DNA from: Pseudoxanthomonas sp. CF385 | GTDB taxonomy: Bacteria > Pseudomonadota > Gammaproteobacteria > Xanthomonadales > Xanthomonadaceae | Length of the DNA: 64,000 nucleotides | NCBI RefSeq assembly: GCF_900104255.1 | Contig: NZ_FNKZ01000003.1 | Span: forward strand, 248,001 to 312,000 | Direction: 5' to 3' | Part shown: positions 19,050-28,700 of the stretch, in pieces | How the letters are laid out: each line of letters starts with the position of its first letter | Numbering within the stretch: the stretch's first letter is position 1 | Position numbers and translations under genes: made by a program | Notes under the pieces: model-generated | What the model was told of the DNA's origin: nothing | Database searches by the model: none | The model's input: the letters and a program-made list of their open reading frames with translations, nothing else

Positions 19050-19871
19050 TCAGCCCTTCACGCTGCCCAGCAGCAAGCCCTGGATGTAGTAGCGCTGCAG
19101 CACGAGGAACAGCAGCAGCACCGGCAGGATGGTGACGACCGAGCCGGCCATCATCAGTTCGTAGTCCATCACGTGCTCGCGCGACAACGCCGCCAGCGCC
19201 ACGGGAAGGGTCTGCAGCGCGTCGTCGCTCAGCACGATCAGCGGCCACATGAAATCATTCCAGGCGCCGAGGAAGCTGAAGATCGCCAGCGTCACCAGGA
19301 TGGGCTTGAGGCCCGGCAGCACGATCTGGAAGAAGATGCGCGCCTCGCTGGCGCCGTCGATGCGGGCGGCCTCGAGGAGTTCATCGGGGATCGAGCGCGC
19401 GTACTGTCGCACGAGGAAGATGCCGAAGATCGCCGCCATGCCCGGCACGATGGCGCCGGCATAGGTGTTCACCAGCCCCATCTGCTTGAGCAGCAGGAAC
19501 AGCGGCATCATCGCGACCTGTGCCGGGATCACCAGCGCGGCGAGCAGCGCGCGAAAGGTACTGTCGCGGCCCCTGAAGCGCAGCTTGGCGAACGCGTAGC
19601 CGGCCATGGTGTTGAACAGCAGCGAGAGCAGCATGACGCTGGTCGAGACGATGAAGCTGTTCACCAGATAGCGGCCCATGCCGGCGCGCACGAACAGGTC
19701 GCGGTAGTTGTCCAGCGTGGGCGCGGACGGCAGCAGCGGCGGTGGGAAATGGCCGGCTTCGCCGGTCTGCATGAAGGACACCGACAGCATCCACAGCAGC
19801 GGCCCGAGGCTGACGACCGCCAGGGCCACCAGCAGACCGTTCACGGCGATCGCGGCGAGACGGTTGTTCAT
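19050..19871 (-). CDS. Sugar ABC importer permease, MalG/UgpE type
   Basis: 273 residues, six predicted transmembrane helices, with the cytoplasmic EAA loop DELLEAARIDGASEARIFFQIVLPGLKP near residue 180 that docks on the ATPase. This is the second permease of CUT1-type carbohydrate importers. The ATG at 19869-19871 overlaps the TGA of the upstream permease gene (ATGA), so translation is coupled. It is followed by the discoidin enzyme gene. The ATPase for this importer is not in the operon; the nearest candidate is at 9623-10705. Confidence 0.93.
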   Translation of the reverse strand: MNNRLAAIAVNGLLVALAVVSLGPLLWMLSVSFMQTGEAGHFPPPLLPSAPTLDNYRDLFVRAGMGRYLVNSFIVSTSVMLLSLLFNTMAGYAFAKLRFRGRDSTFRALLAALVIPAQVAMMPLFLLLKQMGLVNTYAGAIVPGMAAIFGIFLVRQYARSIPDELLEAARIDGASEARIFFQIVLPGLKPILVTLAIFSFLGAWNDFMWPLIVLSDDALQTLPVALAALSREHVMDYELMMAGSVVTILPVLLLFLVLQRYYIQGLLLGSVKG

Positions 19872-20752
19872 TCCACGCCCCGCTTGCGGGCGAACCACAG
19901 CAGGCCGCTGGTGACGACCGTCATCAGGATGAAGAGCAGGAACGCCACCGCCGATGCGTTGCCCAGGTTCCACCACTTGAAGCCTTCTTCGTACATCAGG
20001 TACAGCACACTCTTGGTGCTCTCCAGCGGACCACCCTGGGTCATCACGTAGGGTTCGGCGAACAACTGGAAGTAGCCGGCCATGGTCAGGATGCCGACCA
20101 GCAACAGCACCGGACCGAGTTGCGGCAGGGTGACGTGGCGGAACTGGGCCCAGCGCGAGGCGCCATCGATGCGCGCGGCTTCGTAGAGATCCTCGGGGAT
20201 GCTCTGCAGGCCGGCCAGGAAGATGATCATGTTGTAGCCGAAGTTCTTCCACACGGCGAACAGGATGATGGTCGGCATCGCCCAGGTCGGGTCGCCCAGC
20301 CAGTCCACCGCGTCCACGCCCACCCACGAAAGGCCCCAGTTCACCAGGCCGTACTTGGTGTGGAAGAGATAGCGCCAGATCACCGCCACCGCGACCACCG
20401 TGGTGACCACGGGTGCGAAGAACGCGGTGCGGAAGAAGCCCTTGAAACGCCCCAGCTTGGAATGCAGCAGCAGTGCGGCGCCCAGCGACACCGCCACCGA
20501 AAGCGGCACGCCCACGACGACGAAATAGACGGTATTGCCCAGCGACTTCCAGAACAGCGGGTTCTGCAGCAGACCGAGGTAGTTGTCGAGGCCGACGAAG
20601 CGCAGGTTGCCGATGTCGGCCAGCGCGTAGATATCGAAATCGGTGAGGCTCAGCACGAACGCGGCCAGTACCGGCAACCCGAAGAACACGACGATGACGG
20701 TCAGGGCCGGCGCGGCGAACAGCCACCCCGCGAGCGCGTGCGAGGACCTCAT
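19868..20752 (-). CDS. Sugar ABC importer permease, MalF/UgpA type
   Basis: 294 residues with six helices beginning LAGWLFAAPALTVIVVFFGL. The EAA loop EDLYEAARIDGASRWAQFRHVTLPQL near residue 195 marks it as the first permease of a CUT1 carbohydrate importer. Start ATG 20750-20752 overlaps the stop of the binding-protein gene by four bases, and its own stop overlaps the next permease start in the same way. Its substrate must be inferred from the neighbours: probably an oligosaccharide released by the GH144-type enzyme. Confidence 0.93.
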   Translation of the reverse strand: MRSSHALAGWLFAAPALTVIVVFFGLPVLAAFVLSLTDFDIYALADIGNLRFVGLDNYLGLLQNPLFWKSLGNTVYFVVVGVPLSVAVSLGAALLLHSKLGRFKGFFRTAFFAPVVTTVVAVAVIWRYLFHTKYGLVNWGLSWVGVDAVDWLGDPTWAMPTIILFAVWKNFGYNMIIFLAGLQSIPEDLYEAARIDGASRWAQFRHVTLPQLGPVLLLVGILTMAGYFQLFAEPYVMTQGGPLESTKSVLYLMYEEGFKWWNLGNASAVAFLLFILMTVVTSGLLWFARKRGVE

Positions 20753-22029
20753 GGCGCGGCCCCCGCCTTGGCGTGGTCCAGCATCCAGCGACGCTTCTCA
20801 AGGATGCGGTCGGCGCGGCGATCCAGTTCTTCGACCGCCTGATCCACCGTCATGCGCCCGTTCGCGACCTGCTCGCCGACGAGCCGCATCTCCGTGGCGA
20901 TACGCTCCCATTCCGGCACCTTCGGCGTCGACACGGCACGCTCCAGTTGCTCGCGATAAGCCTTGGCGTACGGATCCTCGGCCAGCGCCGGCGTCAGCCA
21001 CGGGGAACGGCGCGGCGGCAGGTCGCCCGTCAGGGCATGGAATTCGGTCTGCACCTGCGGCGACGACAGCCAGGCGATGAGCTTCCAGGCCGCGTCCTTG
21101 TTCGGCGAGTTCTTGAACACCACGAAACTGGTGCCGTTGGCCAGCGACGCGCCGGGGCCGTTCGGTCCGGGCAGCGGCATCGTCATCCAGTCGTCCTGCT
21201 GCGCGGCCGGCAGCCGCTCCTTGAACTTGGCGATGTTCCAGGGACCGGAGATGTAGAACGAATAGAAGCCCTTACCGAACTCGTCCCACACGTTCGAGAT
21301 CTGGTTGTTGGTCACCACCGGAGCCCAACCCTGGTCGAACATCTCCTTGTAGAAACCCAGCGAGTGGCGAAAGCCTTCGCTGCGAAAGTTGCCGTAGCGT
21401 CCGCCGTCGCGCAGCAACGGCTCGGGCTGCTGGATGGCCAGGCTCAACAAGGGCTCGAACTCGTTGAGCGGCAGCAGGATCGAGTAGTTGCCCTCGCCCG
21501 CCACCTGCTTGACCTTGCGCAGCGCGATGCGCCACTCGGCCCAGCTGGTGGGCAGCGCTTTCACGCCGGCCTTCGCGAGCACGTCGCGGCGGTAGAACGG
21601 CAGGCGCGTCTCGACATACCACGGCACCGCGTAGGCGCGGCCGTCGATCACGCCGGTATCCCAGACGCCGGGAAAGAAATCGGCCTGGTCGAAACCCGCC
21701 GTCGCCCCGATCTCGTCGTCGAGAGGATCCAGTGCGCCGAGTGCGGCGAACTCCGGGATCCACGTGTTGCCGATCGGGCAGACGTCGGGCAGCGAATCGC
21801 CCGCGAAGGCCGTCAGCAGTTTCTCGTGTGCCGACAGCCACGGCACGATCTGCAGGTCGACATGGATGTCCGGATGCTGACGTTCGAATTCGGGCAGCAG
21901 CTTCGCCACCACCTCGCCTTCATACCCCATCACCCAGAAACGCACCGTCGTGCGCGTGTCTTCGGTGCGCGCGCAGCCTGCCAACCCTACGGCAAGGCCG
22001 ACGATCACGAGCAGTGAACAGCAGCGCAT
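20749..22029 (-). CDS. Sugar ABC importer solute-binding lipoprotein
   Basis: 426 residues. The N terminus CSLLVIVGLAVGLAGC is a lipoprotein signal with lipobox LAGC (Cys19). The mature part is a family 1 extracellular binding protein (TTVRFWVMGYEGEVVAKLLPEFE, VDLQIVPWLSAHEKLLTAFAG, DVCPIGNTWIPEFAALGALDPL, FYISGPWNIAKFKERLP). It captures the imported sugar in the periplasm for the two coupled permeases. The start ATG 22027-22029 gives a proper signal peptide and has GGAAGG upstream; a longer frame to 22101 is rejected because it would bury the signal. It lies 81 bases downstream of the GH144-type gene. Confidence 0.93.
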   Translation of the reverse strand: MRCCSLLVIVGLAVGLAGCARTEDTRTTVRFWVMGYEGEVVAKLLPEFERQHPDIHVDLQIVPWLSAHEKLLTAFAGDSLPDVCPIGNTWIPEFAALGALDPLDDEIGATAGFDQADFFPGVWDTGVIDGRAYAVPWYVETRLPFYRRDVLAKAGVKALPTSWAEWRIALRKVKQVAGEGNYSILLPLNEFEPLLSLAIQQPEPLLRDGGRYGNFRSEGFRHSLGFYKEMFDQGWAPVVTNNQISNVWDEFGKGFYSFYISGPWNIAKFKERLPAAQQDDWMTMPLPGPNGPGASLANGTSFVVFKNSPNKDAAWKLIAWLSSPQVQTEFHALTGDLPPRRSPWLTPALAEDPYAKAYREQLERAVSTPKVPEWERIATEMRLVGEQVANGRMTVDQAVEELDRRADRILEKRRWMLDHAKAGAAP

Positions 22030-22110
22030 CAAGGCCCGCCTTCCAGCGAAGGAGGCCCTGATGCGTGCTGGAGAGAACGACGCTGGCACGCGCTCGACCA
22101 TGCGTGCAGC

Positions 22111-23751
22111 TTACTCCGGCTGCTGCGGACGCGCCGCCTCGGGCTGTGCCGCCTGGTTGGCGCGCGATTCCGCCGTGCCCAGCGCACGCGCTGCGGCGGC
22201 ATCGAGATCCGGCGGCGCGGTGGGTGCGATCGCCGCGGATTGGGCCGCCTGCTCGGTCTTCGCATCCAGCCAGCCGCCTTCGAACCCCGCCTTCTTCAGG
22301 CCATCGCGGATGTAGGGGTTCTTCTTCATCACGTTCCAGACGAACTCGCTGCGGTAGTTCGTGATCATCGCCAGGATCGGGCCCTGGTCGATGCCGATGT
22401 AGTCGCTGGCCACCCAGCCCTTGCCCGGCACGATGCGACCGGTCTTCAACGGGATGTCGTAGTCGAAGCTCGGGTTGAACGAATCGAGGAAACCGTAGCT
22501 CGAGTAGAGATAGTCGCCATAGCGGCGGTGCATCTCCTCGGTGGCCGGGATCACGATCTCGGGCGCGAACGGCAGCGAGGCGATCGCCGCGGTCGGCGCG
22601 ATGGTGCCGTCGTCGAAGTTCTCGCGGAAGCCGGCGCCGCGTGCGGAGTAGTGGCGGAACTGGCGCTGCTCGCCTCGGTACTCCTGCAAGGTCTGCTGCG
22701 GGCCATCGGACGCGGTCAGGCCCCAGACGTTCTCGCCGTAGTCCTTCCACTTCATCGGGTTTTCGGTGGCGTAGGCGCGCTGCGCATACGTCGCACGACG
22801 ACTGTTCTCGAAGTAGTCCATGCCGCGTTCGCGCATGTACGCGTCCTGGATGCCGCGGAAGTCGATCCAGACGTGGCTGTACTGATGGCCGAAGTGCGGT
22901 GCGAAGGTCAGGTACTCCTGGCCCTGGAACACGCCCCAGAGCTCGCCGTAACTGCGCGTCCACACTTCCCACGCGTCCTGGCCCACCGGATGCGTCGGCG
23001 AGGCCATCGCCAGCACGTAGACCATCATGGCTTCGTTGTAGCCTTTCCAGTCGTGCGGGATGGTGCCGCTCTCGGGGAACCAGCCCATCGAGATCAGCGG
23101 CTTGTTGTTCTGCAGGAAGGTCCAGTCCACGCGCTTGTACAGCGTGTCGGCGATCTCGCGGATCTCCTTCTCGCGCGCATCGTCGCGGTCGTAATAGGAC
23201 TGCGCGAACAGCACGCCCATCATCAGCAACGAGGTATCCACGCTGGAGAGTTCCACCCAGCTGTTGAAGCGCTGGCCGGTGTCCATGTCGAGGAAGTGGT
23301 AGTAGAACCCCTTGTAGCCGCCCCGCCCTTCCTTCTGCGCGCCCTGCGGCACGTCACGCAGGAACTTCAGCGTGGTCAGCGTGCGATCCACCGCCTGCGT
23401 GCGGCTGACCCAGCCGTTCTCGATGCCGATCGGATACGCCGTCAGCGCATAGCCGACCGACGCGATGCTGGCGAACGGGCGCGACGGATAGCGGTCGGGC
23501 GTCAGTCCGTTCACTTCGTTGGTCGTGTCCCAGAAGAACTGGAACGTGCGGCGCTCGACGTCGCGGAACAGCGGCGGCAGCTCCGGCTTGGCCGGCGGCT
23601 CGGGCTTGGCGGCGACGACAGGTGCCGCCGGCTTCGCCTCGGGCTTCGGTGTGGGCTCCGGCGCCTTCTGGCAGGCGGCGATCGCCACGATGAAGAGGAG
23701 CGCCGTGATGCTGCGGGTCAGTCGAAAGCGGGCTTTGTTCGTGGTCATCAT
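22111..23751 (-). CDS. GH144-type beta-glucanase (PF10091 Glycoamylase family) lipoprotein
   Basis: 546 residues. The lipoprotein signal ends IVAIAAC (Cys27) and is followed by a Pro/Ala/Lys-rich linker (about 30-58). The catalytic domain of the PF10091 family follows: VERRTFQFFWDTTNEVNGLTPDR at the start, then ASVGYALTAYPIG, YYHFLDMDTGQRF, ELSSVDTSLLMMG, HQYSHVWIDFRGIQDAYMRE, WGLTASDGP and SYGFLDSFNP. Characterised GH144 members are beta-1,2-glucanases, so a role in cutting beta-1,2-glucan in the periplasm or on the outer membrane is likely but not shown here. It is the first gene of the operon with the ABC importer. ATG codons at 23749-23751 and 23746-23748 are adjacent; neither has a visible ribosome-binding site, and an operator palindrome ends eight bases upstream. 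Confidence 0.85.
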   Translation of the reverse strand: MMTTNKARFRLTRSITALLFIVAIAACQKAPEPTPKPEAKPAAPVVAAKPEPPAKPELPPLFRDVERRTFQFFWDTTNEVNGLTPDRYPSRPFASIASVGYALTAYPIGIENGWVSRTQAVDRTLTTLKFLRDVPQGAQKEGRGGYKGFYYHFLDMDTGQRFNSWVELSSVDTSLLMMGVLFAQSYYDRDDAREKEIREIADTLYKRVDWTFLQNNKPLISMGWFPESGTIPHDWKGYNEAMMVYVLAMASPTHPVGQDAWEVWTRSYGELWGVFQGQEYLTFAPHFGHQYSHVWIDFRGIQDAYMRERGMDYFENSRRATYAQRAYATENPMKWKDYGENVWGLTASDGPQQTLQEYRGEQRQFRHYSARGAGFRENFDDGTIAPTAAIASLPFAPEIVIPATEEMHRRYGDYLYSSYGFLDSFNPSFDYDIPLKTGRIVPGKGWVASDYIGIDQGPILAMITNYRSEFVWNVMKKNPYIRDGLKKAGFEGGWLDAKTEQAAQSAAIAPTAPPDLDAAAARALGTAESRANQAAQPEAARPQQPE

Positions 23752-23758
23752 GCTGGGC

Positions 23759-23772
23759 TGTAAACGTTTACA
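23759..23772. promoter_or_regulatory. LacI-family operator, site 2 (GH144 start)
   Basis: TGTAAACGTTTACA is a perfect 14-base palindrome and the most symmetric of the six sites. It ends eight bases from the GH144-type ATG, where a ribosome-binding site would be expected, so a bound repressor could block transcript elongation. Confidence 0.75.
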
Positions 23773-24000
23773 TGCGAAGGCGGAGCACTGCGCGCCGAAG
23801 CGGCGACAGGTTCCACCGGCGATTCAAAGGAAAAGGGGTATTCCGTTGCCTGGCAGGCAAGGCGCGGAGAAGGCACGGGCTCCCGTCACCGGATGCACCG
23901 GTGCGTTTCGCTTCTGCGCCGCTGCATTTGCATGCGGCGCGCGTCGGATAAGCCTCTCGTGCGTCACGTCCGCCCTCCACGGATGACATCTCACCACTGA

Positions 24001-24029
24001 AATGTAACCGTTTTCATCACCCATGGCAA
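24001..24029 (-). promoter_or_regulatory. Predicted sigma70 promoter of the GH144-importer operon
   Basis: On the minus strand TTGCCA (24029-24024) and TACATT (24006-24001) are separated by exactly 17 bases. The spacer and the first bases of the -10 are occupied by the operator at 24003-24016, a classical repression layout. The start codon is about 250 bases downstream. Confidence 0.55.
24003..24016. promoter_or_regulatory. LacI-family operator, site 3 (GH144-importer operon promoter)
   Basis: TGTAACCGTTTTCA, identical to the sites at 10837 and 29937, covering the spacer and part of the -10 of the predicted minus-strand promoter. Confidence 0.78.
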
Positions 24030-24133
24030 AACCGGCCAGATGGGAGCGACCCGACCCGCAAGCGCTTGTTTCCCCAGAGGAAATCCGGGACGGGTCATGC
24101 TGCATCGCAACGTCGGCATGGGCCGTGCAAGGC

Positions 24134-25654
24134 TCAGCCCACCGCAGGTGCGCGGCAGTGCCTTTCGATGAACGCCTGGTGCTTGGGCATCGCCTGCACG
24201 CAGCGCTCGATCGTCTGCCGGACGTTGGCCACGAAGGCCTCGACTTCGGCTTCCGACAGGCGATCCACAAGCGGCGAGTACGCCTTCGGCACGATGCGCT
24301 GGCCCAGCATCACCTGGATCCAGCTCTGCAGCGCGAAGAACTCCTCGCCGTCGCGATAGAAGCGCCCGCTGTTGCGGAACAGGTCGATGTTGGCCCGCAG
24401 CGTGTCGGGGATGGCCATCTCCCGGCACTTGCGCCAGAACGGCTCGTCGCGCTCCACGGCCTTGTAATGCAGGATCAGGAAGTCGCGGATGTGGTCGTAT
24501 TCGAAATGCGTGCGCTCGTTGTAACGCGCCACCAGGCCGGGATCGATGCCCTGCCTCGGGAACATGTCCAGCAAGCGGAGGATCGCGGTCTGGATCAGCA
24601 GCAGGCTCGTCGACTCCAGCGGCTCCATGAAGCCGCTCGCCAGGCCGACCGCCACCACGTTGCGGTTCCAGAACTGCTTCCGCTTGCCGGTCACGAAACG
24701 CAAGGGCCGCGGCTCGGCCTGCGCCTCGCCATCCAGGTTGGCCAGCAAGGTGCCGGCCGCTTCGTCGTCGCTCAGGAAACGGCTGCAGTACACCAACCCG
24801 TTTCCGGTACGGTGCTGCAACGGAATCCGCCACTGCCAGCCCGCCGTACGCGCGGTGGAACGCGTGTACGGCGTCGGATCTCCCACGCGTGCGCACGGCA
24901 CGGCCACCGCGCGGTCGCAGGGGAGCCAGTGGCTCCAATCCTCGTAACCCGTCTTCAGCGCCTGCTCGATCAGCAGGCCGCGGAAACCGGAGCAATCGAT
25001 GAAGAGGTCGCCCTCGACCTTGCGTCCATCGGCCATGACCACGGCGGAGACGAAGCCCTCCTCGGGACGAAGTTCCACGTCGACGACCTTGCCTTCGATC
25101 CGCTCGACGCCCTGCCCCTCCGCGAATCCGCGCAGGTAGCGCGCATAGAGCGTCGCATCGAAGTGGTAGGCATAGGCCACGGAGGCCAACGGCGATGTCG
25201 GCGGAACGTCGCTCGCACCCGGAAGGAATCGGTCCTCGCGCGACGCGACCGTCTGCAATTGGTAGGCGCCGATGTCACCGACGTCCTTGCCCGCCAGCCG
25301 CAGCCGCAGCCAGTAGTGATGGAAGGCTGCGGGGCCGGGATCGTGACCGACCGTGCCGAACCCATGCATGTAGCGGTCGCCGATGCGCGCCCAGTCGCGG
25401 AACTCGATGCCGAGCTTGAACGTGCCCTGCGTGGCGCGGACGAACTCGGCTTCTTCCAGCCCCAGTGCCTGCGCGTTGAACGTGCGGATGTGCGGCACCG
25501 TCGCCTCGCCGACGCCGATGATGCCGATCTCGTCGGACTCCACCAGCCGGACCTTGCAGGTGCGATCCAGATGCCTGACCAGCGCCGCCGCGGCCATCCA
25601 GCCCGCCGAACCGCCGCCCACGACGACGACCTCGCGAATCGAATTCCCGTCCAT
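24134..25654 (-). CDS. Flavin-dependent tryptophan-halogenase-like protein
   Basis: 506 residues of the PF04820 family. The FAD loop VVVGGGSAGWMAA is at residues 10-22. The lysine that in known halogenases carries the chlorinating species aligns in GTFKLGIEF (Lys80). The halogenase motif WxWxIP is intact as GWQWRIPL (Trp273-Pro278). Active halogenases need reduced flavin from a partner reductase, which is not encoded nearby. The gene follows the TonB-dependent receptor by 66 bases on the same strand. Such pairs are known in Xanthomonas and Caulobacter-type bacteria, where the native substrate is unclear; some homologues brominate indoles in vitro. Start ATG 25652-25654 has GGGGAG directly upstream. 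Nothing else suggests a natural-product cluster. Confidence 0.9.
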   Translation of the reverse strand: MDGNSIREVVVVGGGSAGWMAAAALVRHLDRTCKVRLVESDEIGIIGVGEATVPHIRTFNAQALGLEEAEFVRATQGTFKLGIEFRDWARIGDRYMHGFGTVGHDPGPAAFHHYWLRLRLAGKDVGDIGAYQLQTVASREDRFLPGASDVPPTSPLASVAYAYHFDATLYARYLRGFAEGQGVERIEGKVVDVELRPEEGFVSAVVMADGRKVEGDLFIDCSGFRGLLIEQALKTGYEDWSHWLPCDRAVAVPCARVGDPTPYTRSTARTAGWQWRIPLQHRTGNGLVYCSRFLSDDEAAGTLLANLDGEAQAEPRPLRFVTGKRKQFWNRNVVAVGLASGFMEPLESTSLLLIQTAILRLLDMFPRQGIDPGLVARYNERTHFEYDHIRDFLILHYKAVERDEPFWRKCREMAIPDTLRANIDLFRNSGRFYRDGEEFFALQSWIQVMLGQRIVPKAYSPLVDRLSEAEVEAFVANVRQTIERCVQAMPKHQAFIERHCRAPAVG

Positions 25655-25672
25655 CTCCCCTCCCCCATATGA

Positions 25673-25696
25673 CGGGACCCGCTTGCGCGGGTCCCG
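25673..25696. terminator. Perfect hairpin between the receptor and halogenase genes (possible attenuator)
   Basis: Arms CGGGACCCGC (25673-25682) and GCGGGTCCCG (25687-25696) with a four-base loop. There is no T run on either strand, so a partial terminator or an RNA-processing/stability structure that lowers expression of the downstream halogenase gene is more likely than a full stop. Confidence 0.5.
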
Positions 25697-25720
25697 AACA
25701 TGGCCGATACCGTCGTCCTG

Positions 25721-28700
25721 TTACCAGGTCAGACGCGCGCTGACGAACAGTGTGCGCGGCGGCGTGTAGCTGTTCACACCGTTGCCCGTCGTCACGAAGC
25801 TGGTGTCGGGATCGTAAACGCCACCCGTGCCCCATGTCGTGCGGTACGAGTTGAAATTCTCCTCGTTCAGCACGTTGATCATGTCCGCCCGCACCTCGAA
25901 GCCCATGTCTTCGGCGATGTCGAAATGCTTGGACAGCGACAGGTCGAGCTGCTTGGTGCCGAACGTACCCGGTGCATCCGTGGCGACGATCAGCGGCGGT
26001 ACCGCCGTGGCCGAGCCGTACTCCCACCAGCCCACGACAGCATTGATCGGCGGCGGGGTCGCCAGCGTCACCTTCGCCGACGCGGTGAAACCCCACGGAA
26101 GATCGTAGATACCGGTCAACACCAGGCGATGACGCGGAGTCGCACGCAGGTCGATGAACGGATAATCCCGAATCGTCGCAGCGTCGAAGGAGTAGTGCTC
26201 GTCGCCGCCGCGATTGCCTCGCGCACGCGAGAACGTATAGGCCGCCGTGAAGCCCCAGCCGGACTCCTCGGTGTACGGCTTGTCGGCGGACAGCAACAGC
26301 TGCGTGGTCTTGGTCTCGATGCCGTTGTCGCCCAGGATCAGAGAACCGAAGCCCGGCGGATTGTGTTCCCACGGCTGGGCGATGTCGTTCGCGTTCCAAG
26401 ACGGTGCGCCATAGAAGGCGCCATTCGGATAGCGGTTGCCCAAGGTAAAGACGAAGCCTTCCTTACTGTGGACATAGGCGACGGTCGCCGACGTGTTCCA
26501 TTCGCCGATCGTCCCGCGGATACCCAACGAGTACTGGTCGGAGTACGGCGTGACCAGGTCGTTGTTGAGCAGGTCGATCTCGCCGTTGCGCACGTTCGAC
26601 GTGACCAGCGAATACAGTTCATCGATACCGTTGAGGAAGCGGGGGTCCCAGTTCACGCAGGTGCCGGCTGCCGGCGTGCAGCCGGAGCTCTCGACGAAGT
26701 TGATTTCGTAGCCGGACAGCGCGGACTTGACCTGCTCGAGGCCCATGTAGTCGAACAGGTTGCGGTCGTAGCTACGACCCGCGCCACCGAAGACCACCCA
26801 GCGCTCGTCCCCGGTGAGGTCGTACGAGAAGCCCAGGCGCGGCGCCCAGTTGTTCTTGTCCGCCTTGCGGTTGTTGCCGGTGCCGATGTAATCCTCGATG
26901 TTGACGCCACCCGCGCGGAGCTGGTCCGCGTAGATGCCGCCCGAGTTACTACCCGTGCCCGGCCCGTACAGCGCGGCCAGCACTTCGGTCGGCGTCTGGA
27001 AGTCCAGGTAGGACGGGATTTCCTCGTAGTCCCAGCGAATGCCGAGGTTCAACTGCAGGCGATCGGTGACGTCCCAATCGTCCTGGATGTAGATGCCGTA
27101 CTGCTTGGCTTTCGTCGTGACGATCGGAGACGCGCCTTCGAACGGCGCATTGAAATTGACCTGGTAGGGAATGGCGTTCGTGCCGACCGGCAGGTAAGGA
27201 CTCGGCCCCAGCGAGCCGTCGTTCACCGAATAGCGGAACGTCGGGTTGATCGCCGAGTTCTCGCTCTGGGTCAACTCGACGGACTTGAACTTTGCACCGA
27301 CCTTGATGACGTGGTCGCCCATCCACTCGAAGGAGTTGAACGTCAGGTCATTCTGGAAAGCCGGACCCTTCTGGCCCTTGCGCTGGATCGAGAGGCTGCT
27401 GGTCGAGTCACTGATGATGAGCGTGTCGGCCTCGACCAGGCCGCGCGTATAGATGGACTGGTTGCCGATGGTGTACGCCGCCGGATTGAACAATGCATCT
27501 TCGTAGGTGACGCGCGCTTCGTTAAGGAACGTCTCACCGTAGTGCAGCCAACGCAAGTCGTAGCGCTTGTCGGTGTTGAAGTTCACCTTGGCCGCGCTGT
27601 TGGTCGTCCTGTCGCCTGCGCCGGTCAGGCCCTCTTCATCACGGACCTTCGCAGAGAGCTCGAGGCGGTCGTTGTCGCCCACGTCCCAACTCAACTTGCC
27701 GAAGTAGAGATCCTCATTGAAAGGCTCGGTGGTCGGGCCCAGCTGCTGCCGGATCCGATCAGGCAGGAAGGGCTCGAACGAGGTCCACTGAGTGGGGGCC
27801 GCGACCGGATTGACGTTGAGGACGAAATCCTTCGCTTCGTAGCTGAAGAAGAAGTGCATCTTGTCCTGGATGATCGGACCGCCCAGGGCGAAGCCGTACT
27901 CGTTCTGCTTGGTCTTGTCCTTTTCCTGGCCGGCCGCGACTTCGCTCACCGTCCGCTGGCGCATCGAGGTATTCGTGTAGCGCGTGAAGAGCTCACCCTT
28001 GAACTCGTTCGTGCCCGACTTGGTCTGGGCGATGATCGCCGCCGAACCCACCTGGTCGAACTCGGCCTTGTAGTTCGAGGTCACGACCTTGTATTCGCCA
28101 ATGGCGAGCTGCGGGAAGGGATTCCCTCGGCTCTGGTCCTGGCCGGACACGCCGCCGGTCAAGACATAGTTCTTCTGGCCGACGCCGTCGATGTAGACGT
28201 TGATGGCGCTGGTCTTCTGCGCACCGCCACGCAACTTGGACTGGCCGCTCGAATCGGTCTCGAACTGCATGCCGGGCACGGTATCGGCGAACTCGAGGAA
28301 GTTGCGCGTGAGCTGCGGAATGGTGTTGATCTGCTTCAGCGACACGTTGGTGCCGACTTCAGAGGTCTTGACTTCCTGCAGCGGCGGCGCCGACACGCGG
28401 ACGGTGTCCAGCGTGGTCGCGTCGCCTGCGGGTGCCGCGGGCGCGTCACCGGCGAGATCCAGGCTGACCGAGGTCGCGACCTGCAGGGTGACGGTGCGTT
28501 CGGTGCCACCGGACGTCACCTTGTAGGTGCCCGGTGCCAGGCCGACGAGCGCGTAGCTGCCATCGGCGGTCGCCGTCACCTGGCGCTTGGTGCCGGTGGC
28601 GGTGTTGACGGCGGTGACCTGCGCGCCGGCATCGGCCTTGCCGCGCAGCGTGGCATTCGAGGACTGCGCGATGGCATGGCCGCTTGCAATGACCAGCACG

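Larger units (their letters stand above)
23752..24133. other. Intergenic regulatory region upstream of the GH144-importer operon
   Basis: 382 bases with no credible gene. It contains two LacI-type operators (23759-23772 and 24003-24016), a good minus-strand promoter overlapping the second, a CAAGCGCTTG palindrome at 24059-24068 that resembles the core of other LacI-family operators, and a GCGCCGC/GCGGCGC hairpin at 23916-23940. If the promoter at 24001 is used, the operon has a leader of about 240 bases. Confidence 0.6.

Noticed and set aside
24134..25654. Halogenase as part of a natural-product gene cluster
   Set aside because: No other biosynthetic, resistance or tailoring genes are near. 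The neighbours are sugar uptake and degradation genes.
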